A stretch of DNA of 64,000 bases from Mixta calida (GCF_002953215.1 NZ_CP026378.1:3516540-3580539); one strand, 5' to 3'. Shown: positions 1-9,097, counted from the stretch's first letter. A program made the numbers and translations. Notes: generated from the sequence alone by a model not told the origin.

Positions 1-53
1 GGCGCAGCAACACCGATTTCCAGCCGGGTCGTTCACGCCTGGTGCGTCAGTAA
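1..53 (+). CDS. queF: QueF, C-terminal end only (partial)
   Basis: Only the last 16 codons and the TAA stop (51-53) are in the window. The visible peptide, RSNTDFQPGRSRLVRQ, matches what I recall of the extreme C-terminus of E. coli NADPH-dependent 7-cyano-7-deazaguanine reductase (queuosine biosynthesis). queF also lies directly upstream of ppnN on the same strand in E. coli. The identification rests on this short tail plus synteny. Confidence 0.8.
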   Translation, partial: RSNTDFQPGRSRLVRQ

Positions 54-236
54 ACTGCGGCGCGGCTCGCAGGACAACGTTCTGTTACAGGAATCGGTTG
101 AGAAACCACGCAGGAGAAGGCTACTCTGAGAAGCAGCGGTGGCATGGCCCCACCGCTCAGGGATTTTCTCGTCACCGCGCGGCTGACGTCGCGGCGCGGT
201 GTCATTTGTCACCCTGGCGGGTGTAAAGGAGTTCAC

Positions 237-1604
237 TTGATTACACATATCAGCCCACTCGGCTCGATGGATCTGCTCTCGCAACTGGAAGTCGACATGC
301 TGAAGCGCACGGCCAGCAGTGACCTCTACCAGCTGTTTCGCAACTGTTCTCTCGCCGTGCTCAATTCCGGCAGTCAGACCGACAGCAGCCATGAGCTGCT
401 CTCCCGCTTCGAAAACTTTGACATCAACGTGCTGCGTCGCGAACGCGGCGTGAAGCTGGAGCTGATCAATCCGCCGGAAGAAGCCTTTGTTGACGGACGT
501 ATTATCCGCTCGCTGCAGGCCAACCTGTTTGCCGTGCTGCGCGATATCCTGTTTGTAAACGGCCAGCTGGCCGCCGGCGGCCGCTTTCATCAGCAGGTAG
601 ATGTTAAAAATTCCGCGCATATCACCAACCTGGTTTTCTCGATTCTGCGCAACGCGCGGGCGCTGCACGTCGGCGAATATCCCAATATGGTGGTTTGCTG
701 GGGCGGCCATTCGATTAACGCGACTGAATATCAATACTGCCGCAACGTCGGCACCCAGCTCGGCCTGCGCGAACTGAATATCTGCACCGGCTGCGGGCCC
801 GGCGTGATGGAAGCGCCGATAAAAGGCGCCGCGGTGGGACATGCGCAGCAGCGCTACCGCGAAAGCCGTTTTATCGGCCTGACCGAACCGTCGATTATTG
901 CCGCAGAGCCGCCTAACCCGCTGGTGAATGAACTGATTATCATGCCGGACATTGAAAAACGTCTGGAAGCCTTTGTTCGCATCGCGCACGGCATCATCAT
1001 TTTCCCTGGTGGCGTGGGCACGGCGGAAGAGTTGCTCTATCTGCTGGGCATCCTGATGAATCCGGAAAACAACGATCAGGTGCTGCCGCTGATCCTGACC
1101 GGCCCGAAAGAGAGCGCCGATTATTTCCGCGTGCTGGATGAGTTTATCGTCAATACCGTCGGCGAGCAGGCCCGCCGCCACTACACCATTATTATTGACG
1201 ATGCGGCCGAAGTGGCGCGCCAGATGAAAAAAGCGATGCCGCAGGTGAAAGAGAACCGTCGTGAAAGCGGCGACGCCTACAGCTTTAACTGGTCGCTGCG
1301 CATTGAGCCGGATCTACAGGTGCCTTTCCTGCCGACTCACGACAATATGGCCAACCTCAATCTCTATCCTGACCAGCCGCCGGAGAAACTGGCCGCCGCG
1401 CTGCGTCGCGCCTTCTCCGGCATCGTGGCGGGCAACGTGAAAGAGATGGGGATCCGCGAAATTCGTCAGAAAGGCCCTTACAAACTGCACGGCGATCCGG
1501 CCATCATGCGCCGTATGGACGATCTGCTGCAGGGCTTTGTCGCGCAGCACCGCATGAAGCTGCCGGGCACCGCCTATATCCCGTGCTACGAAATCATTAA
1601 ATAA
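237..1604 (+). CDS. ppnN: PpnN, nucleotide 5'-monophosphate nucleosidase
   Basis: Cytosolic enzyme that cleaves nucleoside 5'-monophosphates to free base and ribose 5-phosphate. In E. coli it is stimulated by (p)ppGpp and adjusts purine pools in the stringent response. The protein is collinear with E. coli YgdH/PpnN over about 455 residues. It contains the LOG-type motif PGGVGTAEE near residue 257 and the conserved CGPGVMEAP segment. I chose the TTG at 237 because translation there begins [10 protein letters not shown] like the E. coli protein, and an AAAGGAG ribosome site (225-231) sits 5 nt upstream. An in-frame ATG at 144 would add 31 residues with no homology. In E. coli sdaCB separates this gene from xni; here xni follows after 36 nt. 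Confidence 0.96.
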   Translation: MITHISPLGSMDLLSQLEVDMLKRTASSDLYQLFRNCSLAVLNSGSQTDSSHELLSRFENFDINVLRRERGVKLELINPPEEAFVDGRIIRSLQANLFAVLRDILFVNGQLAAGGRFHQQVDVKNSAHITNLVFSILRNARALHVGEYPNMVVCWGGHSINATEYQYCRNVGTQLGLRELNICTGCGPGVMEAPIKGAAVGHAQQRYRESRFIGLTEPSIIAAEPPNPLVNELIIMPDIEKRLEAFVRIAHGIIIFPGGVGTAEELLYLLGILMNPENNDQVLPLILTGPKESADYFRVLDEFIVNTVGEQARRHYTIIIDDAAEVARQMKKAMPQVKENRRESGDAYSFNWSLRIEPDLQVPFLPTHDNMANLNLYPDQPPEKLAAALRRAFSGIVAGNVKEMGIREIRQKGPYKLHGDPAIMRRMDDLLQGFVAQHRMKLPGTAYIPCYEIIK

Positions 1605-1640
1605 ACGACCAGACGGGCGGCATGTAGCCGCCCGAATTCT

Positions 1641-2402
1641 ATGATGACAATTCATTTACTTATTGTTGACGCGCTTAACCTTATTCGCCGCATTCATGCC
1701 GTGCAGGGCAGTCCCTGCCAGGAGCGCTGCGCCGCCGCGCTGCAACAACTATTAGGCCATACCCATCCGACTCACGCCGTGGCGGTTTTTGATGATGAGC
1801 TGCGTCGTGAAGGCTGGCGGCACCAGCTGCTGCCGGACTATAAGGCGGGCCGTCCGCCGATGCCGGAAGATTTGCAGCTGGAGATGCCGCAGATCCAGGC
1901 GGCGTTTCGTCAGGCCGGGGTCGCCTGCTGGACTGCCGAAGGCGATGAGGCAGATGATTTGGCCGCCACGCTGGCGGTTAAGGTGGCGCAGAGCGGGCAT
2001 CAGGCAACCATCGTCTCGACGGATAAAGGCTATTGTCAGCTGCTGGCACCGACAATTCGCATCCGCGATTACTTTCAGAAGCGCTGGCTGGATCAGCCTT
2101 TTATTGATGCCGAATTTGGCGTGGCGCCGGCGCAGCTGCCCGATTATTGGGGCCTGGCGGGCATCAGCAGCAGCAAAATTCCGGGCGTCGCCGGCATCGG
2201 GCCAAAAAGCGCCAGCCAGCTGCTGCAACAGTTCGGCTCGCTGGAAACGCTCTTTCAGCAGCTTGATGCGGTGCCGGATAAATGGCGTAAGAAACTGGCT
2301 GAACAACGGGAGTTGGCTTTTATCAGCCAACGCGTCGCTACGCTACGCACCGATCTTCAGCTTAACGGCAACTTAAAAGATCTGCGTTTGCCTGCGCGCT
2401 AA
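1641..2402 (+). CDS. xni: Xni (exonuclease IX), flap endonuclease-like protein
   Basis: 253-residue protein homologous to E. coli Xni/ExoIX (251 aa), a small relative of the 5'-3' exonuclease domain of DNA polymerase I that acts on flap DNA. Visible marks are the LLIVDALNL start with the first metal-site Asp, the [13 protein letters not shown] acidic motif around residue 100, and the helix-hairpin-helix region [14 protein letters not shown] around residues 180-195. The start has two adjacent Met codons (1641 or 1644); the second would match E. coli length better. It follows ppnN closely on the same strand and may be cotranscribed with it. Confidence 0.95.
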   Translation: MMTIHLLIVDALNLIRRIHAVQGSPCQERCAAALQQLLGHTHPTHAVAVFDDELRREGWRHQLLPDYKAGRPPMPEDLQLEMPQIQAAFRQAGVACWTAEGDEADDLAATLAVKVAQSGHQATIVSTDKGYCQLLAPTIRIRDYFQKRWLDQPFIDAEFGVAPAQLPDYWGLAGISSSKIPGVAGIGPKSASQLLQQFGSLETLFQQLDAVPDKWRKKLAEQRELAFISQRVATLRTDLQLNGNLKDLRLPAR

Positions 2403-2474
2403 TATATTTAACGCCTTAATAAGCGCAATATATTGCTGCAAAAAATTTAATTAGCGAAGAAATTAATTAATAAA

Positions 2475-2498
2475 AATGCTGGCCTTTAGGCCAGCATT
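2475..2498 (-). terminator. Rho-independent terminator downstream of the YhfL-like gene
   Basis: A perfect inverted repeat (ATGCTGGCC / GGCCAGCAT, 4-nt loop) is followed on the minus strand by a run of five T. It lies between xni (plus) and the small lipoprotein gene (minus). The T run favours termination of the minus-strand transcript. Confidence 0.75.
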
Positions 2499-2547
2499 AC
2501 GCCATATAAAACGGTCTTGCTGTATAAAACCGTTTTGCTATTAGCGG

Positions 2548-2715
2548 TTAGCGGTCAACAGGGCCGCAGCCGCCGATGATTTTAGAAACTGAGATGGCGG
2601 GATGAAGCAGATAGTCGTAGTCGCAATTCTTTTCTTTATTATAAACGCTGCCGGTACAGCCAGACAGGGTTGCGACAACGGCAGCCAACAGAGCGACTTT
2701 AATTGCTTTTTTCAT
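2548..2715 (-). CDS. yhfL: YhfL-family small lipoprotein
   Basis: 55-residue lipoprotein whose reading frame is plain on the minus strand. The signal peptide is MKKAIKVALLAAVVATLSGC, with lipobox LSGC and Cys20 as the lipidation site. The mature part (CDYDYLLHPAISVSKIIGG followed by CGPVDR) closely matches E. coli YhfL as I remember it, including the total length of 55. Function is unknown; it should be a periplasm-facing lipoprotein. E. coli yhfL lies at a different chromosomal place (near yhfK/trpS), so its position next to xni and rlmM is a rearrangement or a second copy. It has its own terminator downstream and an AAGGAA-like ribosome site. Confidence 0.85.
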   Translation of the reverse strand: MKKAIKVALLAAVVATLSGCTGSVYNKEKNCDYDYLLHPAISVSKIIGGCGPVDR

Positions 2716-3045
2716 TAAGAGTTCCTTTTAAACGTCATTCCATATAAGACAACGCGGCGCCAGAATAATGGCGCCGGGGATAATAGAACGACAATTATAA
2801 AAAGGTGTCAACGGCGGATGTGAATAAATATAATCGAGGTCATAATTAAGTTTGTTAATTGCCGGAGCGAAGAATAAATTCTGTGATTCAGATTTTATCT
2901 GTGCCCGGCTTCAACGGGCGTTAACCTATTCTGTATCCTTAACGGGATGAGAAACAGATCTTAGTCACTTTTCTACCGACAGGATTGTGCCGCTCAATCC
3001 AGGCTGCAAGTTCAGGTAAAACTAAAATCCAGAGACGCGGGCGTA
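2716..3045. other. Intergenic region, no gene seen
   Basis: About 330 nt between the yhfL-like gene and the rlmM-side terminator. It should hold the yhfL promoter (AT-rich stretch about 2790-2890). A small GGCGCC...GGCGCC inverted repeat lies near 2756-2776. I see no coding potential or RNA gene that I recognise. Confidence 0.5.
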
Positions 3046-3080
3046 AAATTAAAGCGCCGCCTCATTTCTGAAGCGGCGTT
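3046..3080 (-). terminator. Probable rlmM transcript terminator, about 280 nt past the stop codon
   Basis: On the minus strand, CGCCGCTTCA pairs over 10 bp (one G-U) with TGAGGCGGCG, closed by a GAAA tetraloop and followed by CTTTAATTTT. If it is the rlmM terminator, both hexanucleotide arrays at 3128-3307 lie in the rlmM 3' untranslated region. Confidence 0.6.
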
Positions 3081-3127
3081 ATCTAAATCCCGCGCCGCGC
3101 CCTGTGCCTGGCGGCATGGCTAACGCA

Positions 3128-3214
3128 GGCTATGGCTATGGCTATGGCTATGGCTATGGCTATGGCTATGGCTATGGCTATGGCTATGGCTATGGCTATG
3201 GCTATGGCTATGGC
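3128..3214. repeat. (GGCTAT)14 hexanucleotide tandem array
   Basis: Fourteen perfect copies of GGCTAT plus a final GGC. On the plus strand an ATG at 3116 opens a 36-codon frame, MANA-(Gly-Tyr)14-GKTA, ending with TAA at 3224-3226. There is no convincing ribosome site, so I do not call a gene. The other frames give Met-Ala or Ala-Ile dipeptides. All copies are identical, which points to recent expansion by slippage. Confidence 0.95.
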
Positions 3215-3229
3215 AAGACAGCGTAACAC

Positions 3230-3307
3230 TTCGGCTTCGGCTTCGGCTTCGGCTTCGGCTTCGGCTTCGGCTTCGGCTTCGGCTTCGGCTTCGGCTTCGG
3301 CTTCGGC
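3230..3307. repeat. (TTCGGC)13 hexanucleotide tandem array
   Basis: Thirteen perfect copies of TTCGGC begin 15 nt after the first array. Read in the same frame as the Gly-Tyr frame, after its stop codon, it would encode (Phe-Gly)13. On the minus strand it encodes Ala-Glu repeats. As plus-strand RNA every unit carries the CUUCGG tetraloop sequence; as minus-strand RNA (the rlmM direction) it is (GCCGAA)n. Confidence 0.95.
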
Positions 3308-3355
3308 AGCCAGCTTTACATCTCCGCTATCCGCCACGCCAGCGTAAACTGTTCC

Positions 3356-4456
3356 TTAACGCTCGTCGCGGCGGCCCGGCGCCGCACCCCAGATGCGACG
3401 AATATGCACTGTCACTTCTTCGCGATCGTGATAGAGCTGGCGCGCCTGAATCTGGGCGTTAATGCCATTTTCACGCAGCTTTTCCTGAATCATCGTCAGG
3501 TTCTGCGAAACCTCTTCGTAGCGCTTTTTCATCGGCAGCTTGAGGTTGAAAATCGCTTCGCGACACCAGCCGTTAATCAGCCATTCCGCCATCAGATTGG
3601 CGACGCGCACCGGTTTTTCCACCATATCGCAAACCAGCCAGCTGATATTGCTGCGCGTCGGGCGATATTTAAAGCCATCCTCACGGTGGTGCATCACCTG
3701 TCCGGTATCCATCAGGCTCGGCGCCATCGGGCCGTTATCTACCGCATGCACCATCATGCTGCGTTTCACCAGCTGATACGTCCAGCCGCCGGGACAGGCA
3801 CCCAGATCGACCGCATACATACCGCTCGCCAGACGTTCATCCCACTCGTCGGCGGGAATAAAGACGTGAAACGCCTCTTCCAGCTTTAGCGTAGAGCGGC
3901 TGGGCGCGTCGGCCGGGAATTTAAGGCGCGGAATGCCCATAAAAAACGGCGAGTTATTATCAGGATAAGAATAGCCCACGTAGCAGTGGCCGGAAGCGAT
4001 AAAGAAAACGTGAATCACCGGCCGCTTCGCGCTTTCATAATTCAGCAGGCTGTTTTGCTGGCGCAGCGCCGCGCGCAATGGAACGGTAAACTTACGGCAG
4101 AATTTCAGCAGCTCTTTCGCTTCGTTGGTATCCGGCACCTCCACCCGCAGCTCGCCGCCCTTCTCCACCACGCCGTTCAGCATGCCGGCAATCGGCGAGA
4201 TGCGATCTTCAGGCGGCAGGTCGCGCAGCAGCTCGCCTGCCACCACCATCTGACGAGCAAAAATCAGCTCGCTGAACGGCAGCTCGCGCGCCAGCTTGTC
4301 GGCGTCCGTCGCTTCGTAGCATTCAAACAGCACGTAGCCGGCGTTCTCTTTCACCCGCGCGAAGCCATACACGCCGCGCTGCGCCGCTTTATCGGTAATT
4401 TCCGCCGCGCACTCTTTTTCAAAGCCGGAGCGGCAGTACAACAACACTTTATTCAT
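3356..4456 (-). CDS. rlmM: RlmM, 23S rRNA 2'-O-ribose methyltransferase (C2498)
   Basis: 366 residues, the same length as E. coli RlmM, and collinear throughout. It uses S-adenosylmethionine to methylate the 2'-OH of C2498 in 23S rRNA before ribosome assembly. The N-terminal THUMP-like region occupies roughly residues 1-170. The SAM-binding motif [13 protein letters not shown] is near residue 220, and the C-terminal tail has the conserved [15 protein letters not shown]. The start overlaps the last 8 nt of ygdD, so the two are transcribed together. Its 3' side leads straight into the hexanucleotide arrays. Confidence 0.97.
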   Translation of the reverse strand: MNKVLLYCRSGFEKECAAEITDKAAQRGVYGFARVKENAGYVLFECYEATDADKLARELPFSELIFARQMVVAGELLRDLPPEDRISPIAGMLNGVVEKGGELRVEVPDTNEAKELLKFCRKFTVPLRAALRQQNSLLNYESAKRPVIHVFFIASGHCYVGYSYPDNNSPFFMGIPRLKFPADAPSRSTLKLEEAFHVFIPADEWDERLASGMYAVDLGACPGGWTYQLVKRSMMVHAVDNGPMAPSLMDTGQVMHHREDGFKYRPTRSNISWLVCDMVEKPVRVANLMAEWLINGWCREAIFNLKLPMKKRYEEVSQNLTMIQEKLRENGINAQIQARQLYHDREEVTVHIRRIWGAAPGRRDER

Positions 4457-4844
4457 GGCGATCTGCCTTTCTCTTCAGACGCAGCGCGCCAATTAACATT
4501 AAAACCCAACCAATCAGGAAACAGGTGCCGCCCACTGGCGTTACGAAAACCCACATTTTCAAATGGGAGAGCGCCAGACAGTAAAGGCTGCCGCTAAACA
4601 GCACCACGCCCAAAGCCAGAAACGCGCTGCTCCAGTAAAACCAGATATTGGCGCGACGCAGCATTGCGGCGGCCAGGCCGATAATCGCCAGCGTATGCCA
4701 GGCCTGATAATCGAGCCCGGTATGAATCCAGGCCATCTCCGTCGGGCCGAGAGACTGACTAAGTACGTGCGCACCAAATGCGCCGAAAGCGACAAAGAAA
4801 AAGCCGCTGATGGCGGAAAAAATCAACATTGCACGACTGGACAT
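4449..4844 (-). CDS. ygdD: YgdD, DUF423 inner-membrane protein
   Basis: 131 residues, as in E. coli YgdD (DUF423). Four hydrophobic segments are visible (about residues 6-26, 46-62, 70-90 and 98-120), so it is an integral inner-membrane protein of unknown function. The conserved [10 protein letters not shown] and [11 protein letters not shown] segments are present. It lies between gcvA and rlmM on the same strand and overlaps the rlmM start, the same order as in E. coli. Confidence 0.93.
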   Translation of the reverse strand: MSSRAMLIFSAISGFFFVAFGAFGAHVLSQSLGPTEMAWIHTGLDYQAWHTLAIIGLAAAMLRRANIWFYWSSAFLALGVVLFSGSLYCLALSHLKMWVFVTPVGGTCFLIGWVLMLIGALRLKRKADRHE

Positions 4845-4898
4845 CGAACGATCCTCGTTAACATAACGCGCCGGGTCACTCCGTCGCGGATAAATAGG

Positions 4899-5816
4899 TT
4901 AATTAGCGTAGCGGAAGCGGAATTTCTCTTGCTCGCTTGCCGCTTTCGCCAGAATCCACTGTCGAAAGGCGGCTATTTTACCCAGTTCTGCCTGACTGTC
5001 ATGACAAACCAGATAAAAAGCGTTCTTACTGACTAACACGTCATTAAAAGGACAGACCAGGCGGCCCGCCTCGATCTCGCTTTGCGCCATCACGTTGTTA
5101 GCCAACGCCACGCCCTGCCCATGGATCGCCGCCTGCAAAACCATGGCGCTGTGGCTGAAAATCGGACCCTGCTGCACATTGATGTGCTGCAAGCCTAGCT
5201 GACGGGTATAGGATTGCCAGTCGCGGCGCGACGCGTCATGCAAAAGCGTCACATGCGCCAGATCGGCGGGCGTTTTCAATGGCTTATCCCCAGTCAGCAG
5301 CTGCGGCGAACAGACGGGCAGCAGATATTCGGCGTAGAGTTTTTCCACTCGCAGCCCCGGCCAGTTGCCGCGGCCGTAGAAAATCGCCACATCCACATCG
5401 TCGGCCAGCTTCTCCTCTTCGCGGTCAACCGCCTGGATACGCACATCAATGCCCGGATAAGCTGAGTTAAAGCTGGAGAGACGCGGCACCAGCCACTGAA
5501 TGGCGAAGCTCGGCAGCAGACTGACGGTCAAGGCGCCCTTGGCGCTGCGCGCCTGCAGTTTGCGCGTGGCGTCGTTGAGCGCGGAGAAAATCTCCTTAAT
5601 ATCCAGATAGTAGCTTTGACCTTCTTCGGTCAACAATAACGAACGATTACGCCGCCGAAACAGCTTAAGGCCCAGAAAATCTTCCAGAGATTTTATCTGG
5701 TGGCTTACGGCTGCCTGCGTAACAAACAGCTCTTCAGCCGCTTTTGTAAAGCTGAGATGGCGCGCTGCCGCATCAAAAACGCGCAACGCATTTAAGGGTG
5801 GAAGACGTTTTGACAT
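4899..5816 (-). CDS. gcvA: GcvA, LysR-type regulator of glycine cleavage
   Basis: Transcription factor that controls the gcvTHP glycine-cleavage operon and activates the GcvB sRNA. It is an almost residue-for-residue match to E. coli GcvA (305 aa). The N-terminal winged helix-turn-helix includes SFTKAAEELFVTQAAVSHQIKS cut at its ends around residues 22-44, and the LysR substrate domain follows. I took the ATG at 5816, which gives MSKRLPPLNA like E. coli; an upstream ATG at 5825 would add three residues. It is divergent from gcvB with 128 nt between them, the standard arrangement. Confidence 0.97.
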   Translation of the reverse strand: MSKRLPPLNALRVFDAAARHLSFTKAAEELFVTQAAVSHQIKSLEDFLGLKLFRRRNRSLLLTEEGQSYYLDIKEIFSALNDATRKLQARSAKGALTVSLLPSFAIQWLVPRLSSFNSAYPGIDVRIQAVDREEEKLADDVDVAIFYGRGNWPGLRVEKLYAEYLLPVCSPQLLTGDKPLKTPADLAHVTLLHDASRRDWQSYTRQLGLQHINVQQGPIFSHSAMVLQAAIHGQGVALANNVMAQSEIEAGRLVCPFNDVLVSKNAFYLVCHDSQAELGKIAAFRQWILAKAASEQEKFRFRYAN

Positions 5817-5910
5817 GATTCCCAAGTCTTGGCTGAAACACTTTGACGCAAGCGGTAAACGGCGCGTTACGTATTAGATTTTTTTATCCGAGCCATTATA
5901 AATTGTCCGT

Positions 5911-5939
5911 TGAGGAAGCTCCAGCAAATACCTATAGTT
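5911..5939 (+). promoter_or_regulatory. gcvB promoter
   Basis: A TTGAGG -35 box (5911-5916) and a TATAGT -10 box (5934-5939) are separated by 17 bp. They lie 6 nt before the expected GcvB 5' end at 5945. GcvA is expected to bind in the gcvA-gcvB interval just upstream. Confidence 0.75.
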
Positions 5940-5944
5940 GCCGC

Positions 5945-6150
5945 ACTTCCTGAGCCGGAACGAAAAGTTTTCAGAATTGGTGGGAAACTGCTGATTTCAG
6001 AAGGCTTTTGGCTTGTGGTCGTGATGTTGTGTTTGCAAATTGATCTGACGCTTTTCAGATCGGGTAGCTCAGCTACCGTTTATTCCTGTAGATTTACCCT
6101 GTCTGTCCATAGTGATTTTAACAGCACCGCAAACTGCGGTGCTTTTTTTT
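5945..6150 (+). ncRNA. gcvB: GcvB small regulatory RNA
   Basis: About 206 nt. The 5' end (ACTTCCTGAGCCGGAACGAA) and the 3' part (the CCTGTCTGTCCATAGTGATT region) match E. coli GcvB. The G/U-rich R1 target-binding region is visible at about 6015-6036. It ends in a strong intrinsic terminator: stem GCACCGCA / TGCGGTGC (6124-6142) plus eight T. GcvB is an Hfq-dependent RNA that represses many amino-acid and peptide transporter mRNAs (dppA, oppA, gltI and others) when glycine is plentiful. The ddp-type importer at 29-34 kb is therefore a target worth testing. Confidence 0.96.
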
Positions 6151-6158
6151 GCCTGCGA

Positions 6159-6383
6159 TTACTGCCCCATCTCCACCATCTCTTTAACGTCAGAGCGGTT
6201 GATCTGCTGTTCATGGCCATAGGCATCTTTGTAGCTGATCATACCGGTATCTTCGTCTACCATAGGCTTACCATCGGCAACAATGGTGCGGCCGTCATTG
6301 GTGTGCATCACGTAGTTGCTGGAGCAGGCTGCTAAAGTAAACGTCATGGCGCAGGCGGCCAGTACTGCGGCGAGTTTTTTCAT
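6159..6383 (-). CDS. ygdI: YgdI, DUF903 lipoprotein
   Basis: 74-residue lipoprotein with signal peptide ending LAAC (Cys20 is the lipid-modified residue). The mature domain (SSNYVMHTNDGRTIVADGKP...QQINRSDVKEMVE) is the YgdI/YgdR DUF903 fold. It nearly matches E. coli YgdI (75 aa), which also lies between gcvB and csdA. An AAGGAG ribosome site precedes the ATG. Function unknown. A paralogue, ygdR, is at 41530. Confidence 0.93.
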   Translation of the reverse strand: MKKLAAVLAACAMTFTLAACSSNYVMHTNDGRTIVADGKPMVDEDTGMISYKDAYGHEQQINRSDVKEMVEMGQ

Positions 6384-6600
6384 TTTTTATCTCCTTGCAG
6401 ATTAAATGCGATAAACCATCCGTCTGAATCAGCCTGCGCGAATACCGTGAAAGCCGTATCCGACATGACGTGACAGGCGGTGAACAGTTTACACCTTGCC
6501 TTTTGAGCATAACGTGTTTTTGCTGCTTCGCCAGAAGGTTAGCGACTTTTCAGCCTGCTCCAGGCCAGGATTGCCACACAATTATTGCAACGAGAACAGC

Positions 6601-7805
6601 ATGACCCTATTTAATCCCGCCCAGTTTCGCCAGCAGTTCCCGGCGCTGGCCGATGCGGGCGTCTACCTGGACAGCGCCGCTACCGCGCTTAAGCCGCAGG
6701 CGGTGATCGAAGCGACGCAGCACTACTACAGTCTGAGCGCCGGCACCGTCCACCGCAGCCAGTATCTTGCCGCGCGTAAGCTGACCGAGCGCTACGAACA
6801 GGCGCGTTCGCAGGTCGCTCGCCTGCTCAACGCGCCGCATGCGCATAATATTATCTGGACGCGCGGCACGACCGAAGCGATTAACCTGGTGGCGCAAAGC
6901 GCGCTGCGTCCGCTGCTACAGCCGGGCGATGAAATTCTGGTGAGCGAGGCGGAACACCACGCCAACCTGGTGCCGTGGCTGATTGTCGCGGAGCAGACCG
7001 GCGCGCGCGTGGTGAAATGGCCGCTGGGCGCGGATCGGCTGCCGGATATGGCGCAGTTGCCCGTGCTGCTGAATGAAAAAACGCGCCTGCTGGCGCTGGG
7101 GCAGATGTCCAACGTTACCGGCGGCTGTCCCGATCTGGCGCAGGCGATCGCTCTCGCCCACGCCGTCGGCGCAAAAGTGATGATCGACGGCGCGCAGGGC
7201 GTGGTGCATTGTCCACCCGATGTGCAGGCGCTGGATATTGATTTCTACGCCTTCTCCGGCCATAAGCTCTACGGTCCAATGGGCATCGGCGCGCTGTACG
7301 GCAAGACGGCGCTGCTGGAGGCGATGCCCCCTGGCAGGGCGGCGGCAAAATGTTGACCCAGGTCGATTTCAGCGGCTTTACGCCGCAGCCGGTTCCGTGG
7401 CGCTTTGAGGCGGGCACGCCGAACGTCGCGGGCGTTATCGGCCTGAGCGCGGCGCTGGAGTGGCTGGAGGGCGTTGATATTACGGCCGCCGAGCGCTGGA
7501 GCGGCAGCCTGGCGTCGCTGGCGGAAGATCGGCTGCAAAGCGTGCCCGGCTTTCGCAGCTTCCGCTGCGGTGAGTCAAGCCTGCTGTCGTTTGATATCGC
7601 CGGCGTGCATCACAGCGACGTCGTGACGATATTGGCAGAGAGCGGCGTCGCGGTGCGCGCCGGTCAGCATTGCGCCCAGCCGCTAATGGCGGCGCTGGGC
7701 GTCAGCGGCACGCTGCGCGCCTCGTTTGCGCCTTATAATACGTTACAGGATGTCGATGCGCTGGTGCGCGCCATCCATAACGCCATCACTTTACTGGCCG
7801 AGTAA
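6601..7805 (+). pseudogene. csdA: csdA cysteine desulfurase, broken by a one-base frameshift
   Basis: PLP-dependent enzyme that takes sulfur from cysteine and passes it to CsdE for the TcdA pathway. The two pieces together equal E. coli CsdA (about 401 aa). The first (6601 onward, MTLFNPAQF) runs through the PLP lysine motif SGHKLYGP; the second (from about 7350) carries the catalytic AGQHCAQP. The join is at a run of five C (7327-7331) in ...GCGATG-C5-TGGCAG. A sixth C would restore ...EAMPPWQGGGKML as in the family. As written, the first frame stops at 7356 after AAAKC. No other damage is seen, and csdE and tcdA are intact, so this is either very recent inactivation or a homopolymer sequencing error. 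Confidence 0.9.
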
Positions 7806-7810
7806 CCACT

Positions 7811-8275
7811 ATGACGCTTATCGCCCCGCATCCCTTTGCCGAACTGATTACCGTATCGTCGCTGAAAGAGAAATTCGCCGCCTGCCATGGCTGGGAGGAA
7901 CGCTATCGCCAGCTGATCCTGCTGGGCAAACAGCTACCGCCGCTGCCGGAGGCGTTAAAAAGCGCGGAGATTGAACTGAGCGGCTGTGAAAACCGCGTCT
8001 GGCTGGGCCATCAGCGGCTCGCTGACGGCACGCTGCATTTTTACGGCGACAGCGAAGGCCGCATCGTGCGCGGGCTGCTGGCGGTGCTGTTGACCGCCGT
8101 AGAGCGGCAGCCGCCGCAGCAGCTGTTGATGCAGGATCCGCTGGCGCTGTTCGATGAGTTGGGGCTGCGCGAACAGCTTAGCGCCTCGCGCAGCAGCGGA
8201 CTGGACGCGCTGGCCCGCGCGGTGCGGACCGCGGCGGCTACCCCTGACGCGCCGCCTTCGCCATCATCTTCTTAA
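7811..8275 (+). CDS. csdE: CsdE, sulfur acceptor for CsdA
   Basis: 154-residue SufE-like protein (E. coli 147 aa) that accepts persulfide sulfur from CsdA. The acceptor cysteine lies in [10 protein letters not shown] around residue 59, followed by the conserved [19 protein letters not shown] cut and [20 protein letters not shown]. It begins 5 nt after csdA, so the pair is an operon. Its last 38 nt run over the 3' end of the convergent tcdA. The C-terminal seven or so residues extend beyond the E. coli protein. Confidence 0.95.
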   Translation: MTLIAPHPFAELITVSSLKEKFAACHGWEERYRQLILLGKQLPPLPEALKSAEIELSGCENRVWLGHQRLADGTLHFYGDSEGRIVRGLLAVLLTAVERQPPQQLLMQDPLALFDELGLREQLSASRSSGLDALARAVRTAAATPDAPPSPSSS

Positions 8276-9041
8276 GGACGTGCGACACCGCCATAAAACC
8301 GAAGGTGGCCGTCACCATGGTGGCGGCGCCGAAACCGGAGGCGCAGTCCATCCGTTTTGGGCCTTCCGCAGTGCTGCGCGAGGCGCAGACGCTGCCGTCC
8401 GGCTGCGGATAGACCAGCGCTTCGGTAGAAAATACGCAGTCGATGCCCAGCTTGCCCTTACTGTTCTTCACCACGTTGAAATCGTGCTTCAGGCGCTCGC
8501 GCAGCTTCGCCGCCAGCGGATCCTGAATGGTTTTCGCCAGGTCGGCGACCTGAATCTGGCTGGGATCGATCTGCCCGCCGGCGCCGCCGGTAGTCACCAC
8601 CGGGATCTTATTGCGGCGGCACCAGGCGAGCAGCGCCGCTTTCGGACGTACGCTGTCGATCGCATCGATAACGTAGCTGTAGCCCGCGCCCATCAGTTCG
8701 GCGGTATTGTCAGGCGTAATAAAATCGTCCACGCAGTTCACCGTGCATTCCGGGTTGATCGCCAGAATGCGTTCCGCCATCACCTCGGTTTTCGCCTTGC
8801 CGACGTTGCCCTGCAACGCATGAATCTGCCGGTTGGTGTTGGTGATGCAGACATCATCCATATCGATCAGCGTTATCGTGCCGATGCCGGTGCGCGCCAG
8901 CGCTTCCGCCGCCCAGGAACCGACGCCGCCGATGCCGATCACGCAGATATGCGCGTCGGCAAAAAGCTGTAATGCGTCCTGACCGTAGAGACGCGCCGTA
9001 CCGCCAAAGCGTTGCCGCCAGGCGTCAGAGAGAACTCTCAT
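8238..9041 (-). CDS. tcdA: TcdA, tRNA threonylcarbamoyladenosine dehydratase
   Basis: 267 residues, E1-like (ThiF/MoeB superfamily). It uses ATP to convert t6A37 of tRNA to the cyclic form ct6A, with the CsdA-CsdE sulfur relay helping in E. coli. The nucleotide-binding motif [17 protein letters not shown] is at about residue 38 and the adenylation-site [11 protein letters not shown] follows. The near-identical C-terminus ([29 protein letters not shown]) fits E. coli TcdA (268 aa). It is convergent with csdE and overlaps it tail to tail. Confidence 0.96.
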   Translation of the reverse strand: MRVLSDAWRQRFGGTARLYGQDALQLFADAHICVIGIGGVGSWAAEALARTGIGTITLIDMDDVCITNTNRQIHALQGNVGKAKTEVMAERILAINPECTVNCVDDFITPDNTAELMGAGYSYVIDAIDSVRPKAALLAWCRRNKIPVVTTGGAGGQIDPSQIQVADLAKTIQDPLAAKLRERLKHDFNVVKNSKGKLGIDCVFSTEALVYPQPDGSVCASRSTAEGPKRMDCASGFGAATMVTATFGFMAVSHVLKKMMAKAARQG

Positions 9042-9097
9042 GCAATAACCTTTGTTGAGTGTCGACAGCGGGCCAGAACGGCCCGCGACGGAGAAGT

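Noticed and set aside
33..1181. Long minus-strand open frame opposite ppnN
   Set aside because: Shadow of ppnN caused by GC-rich codon usage; ppnN is fully homologous on the plus strand. The same holds for the other long antisense frames over recB, recC, ptrA, ptsP, aas and the FtsI paralogue.
3083..3347. Ala-Glu/Ala-Ile (minus) and Met-Ala/Ser-Ala (plus) open frames over the hexamer arrays
   Set aside because: A hexamer repeat leaves most frames open by chance; no ribosome site or homology supports these frames as genes.
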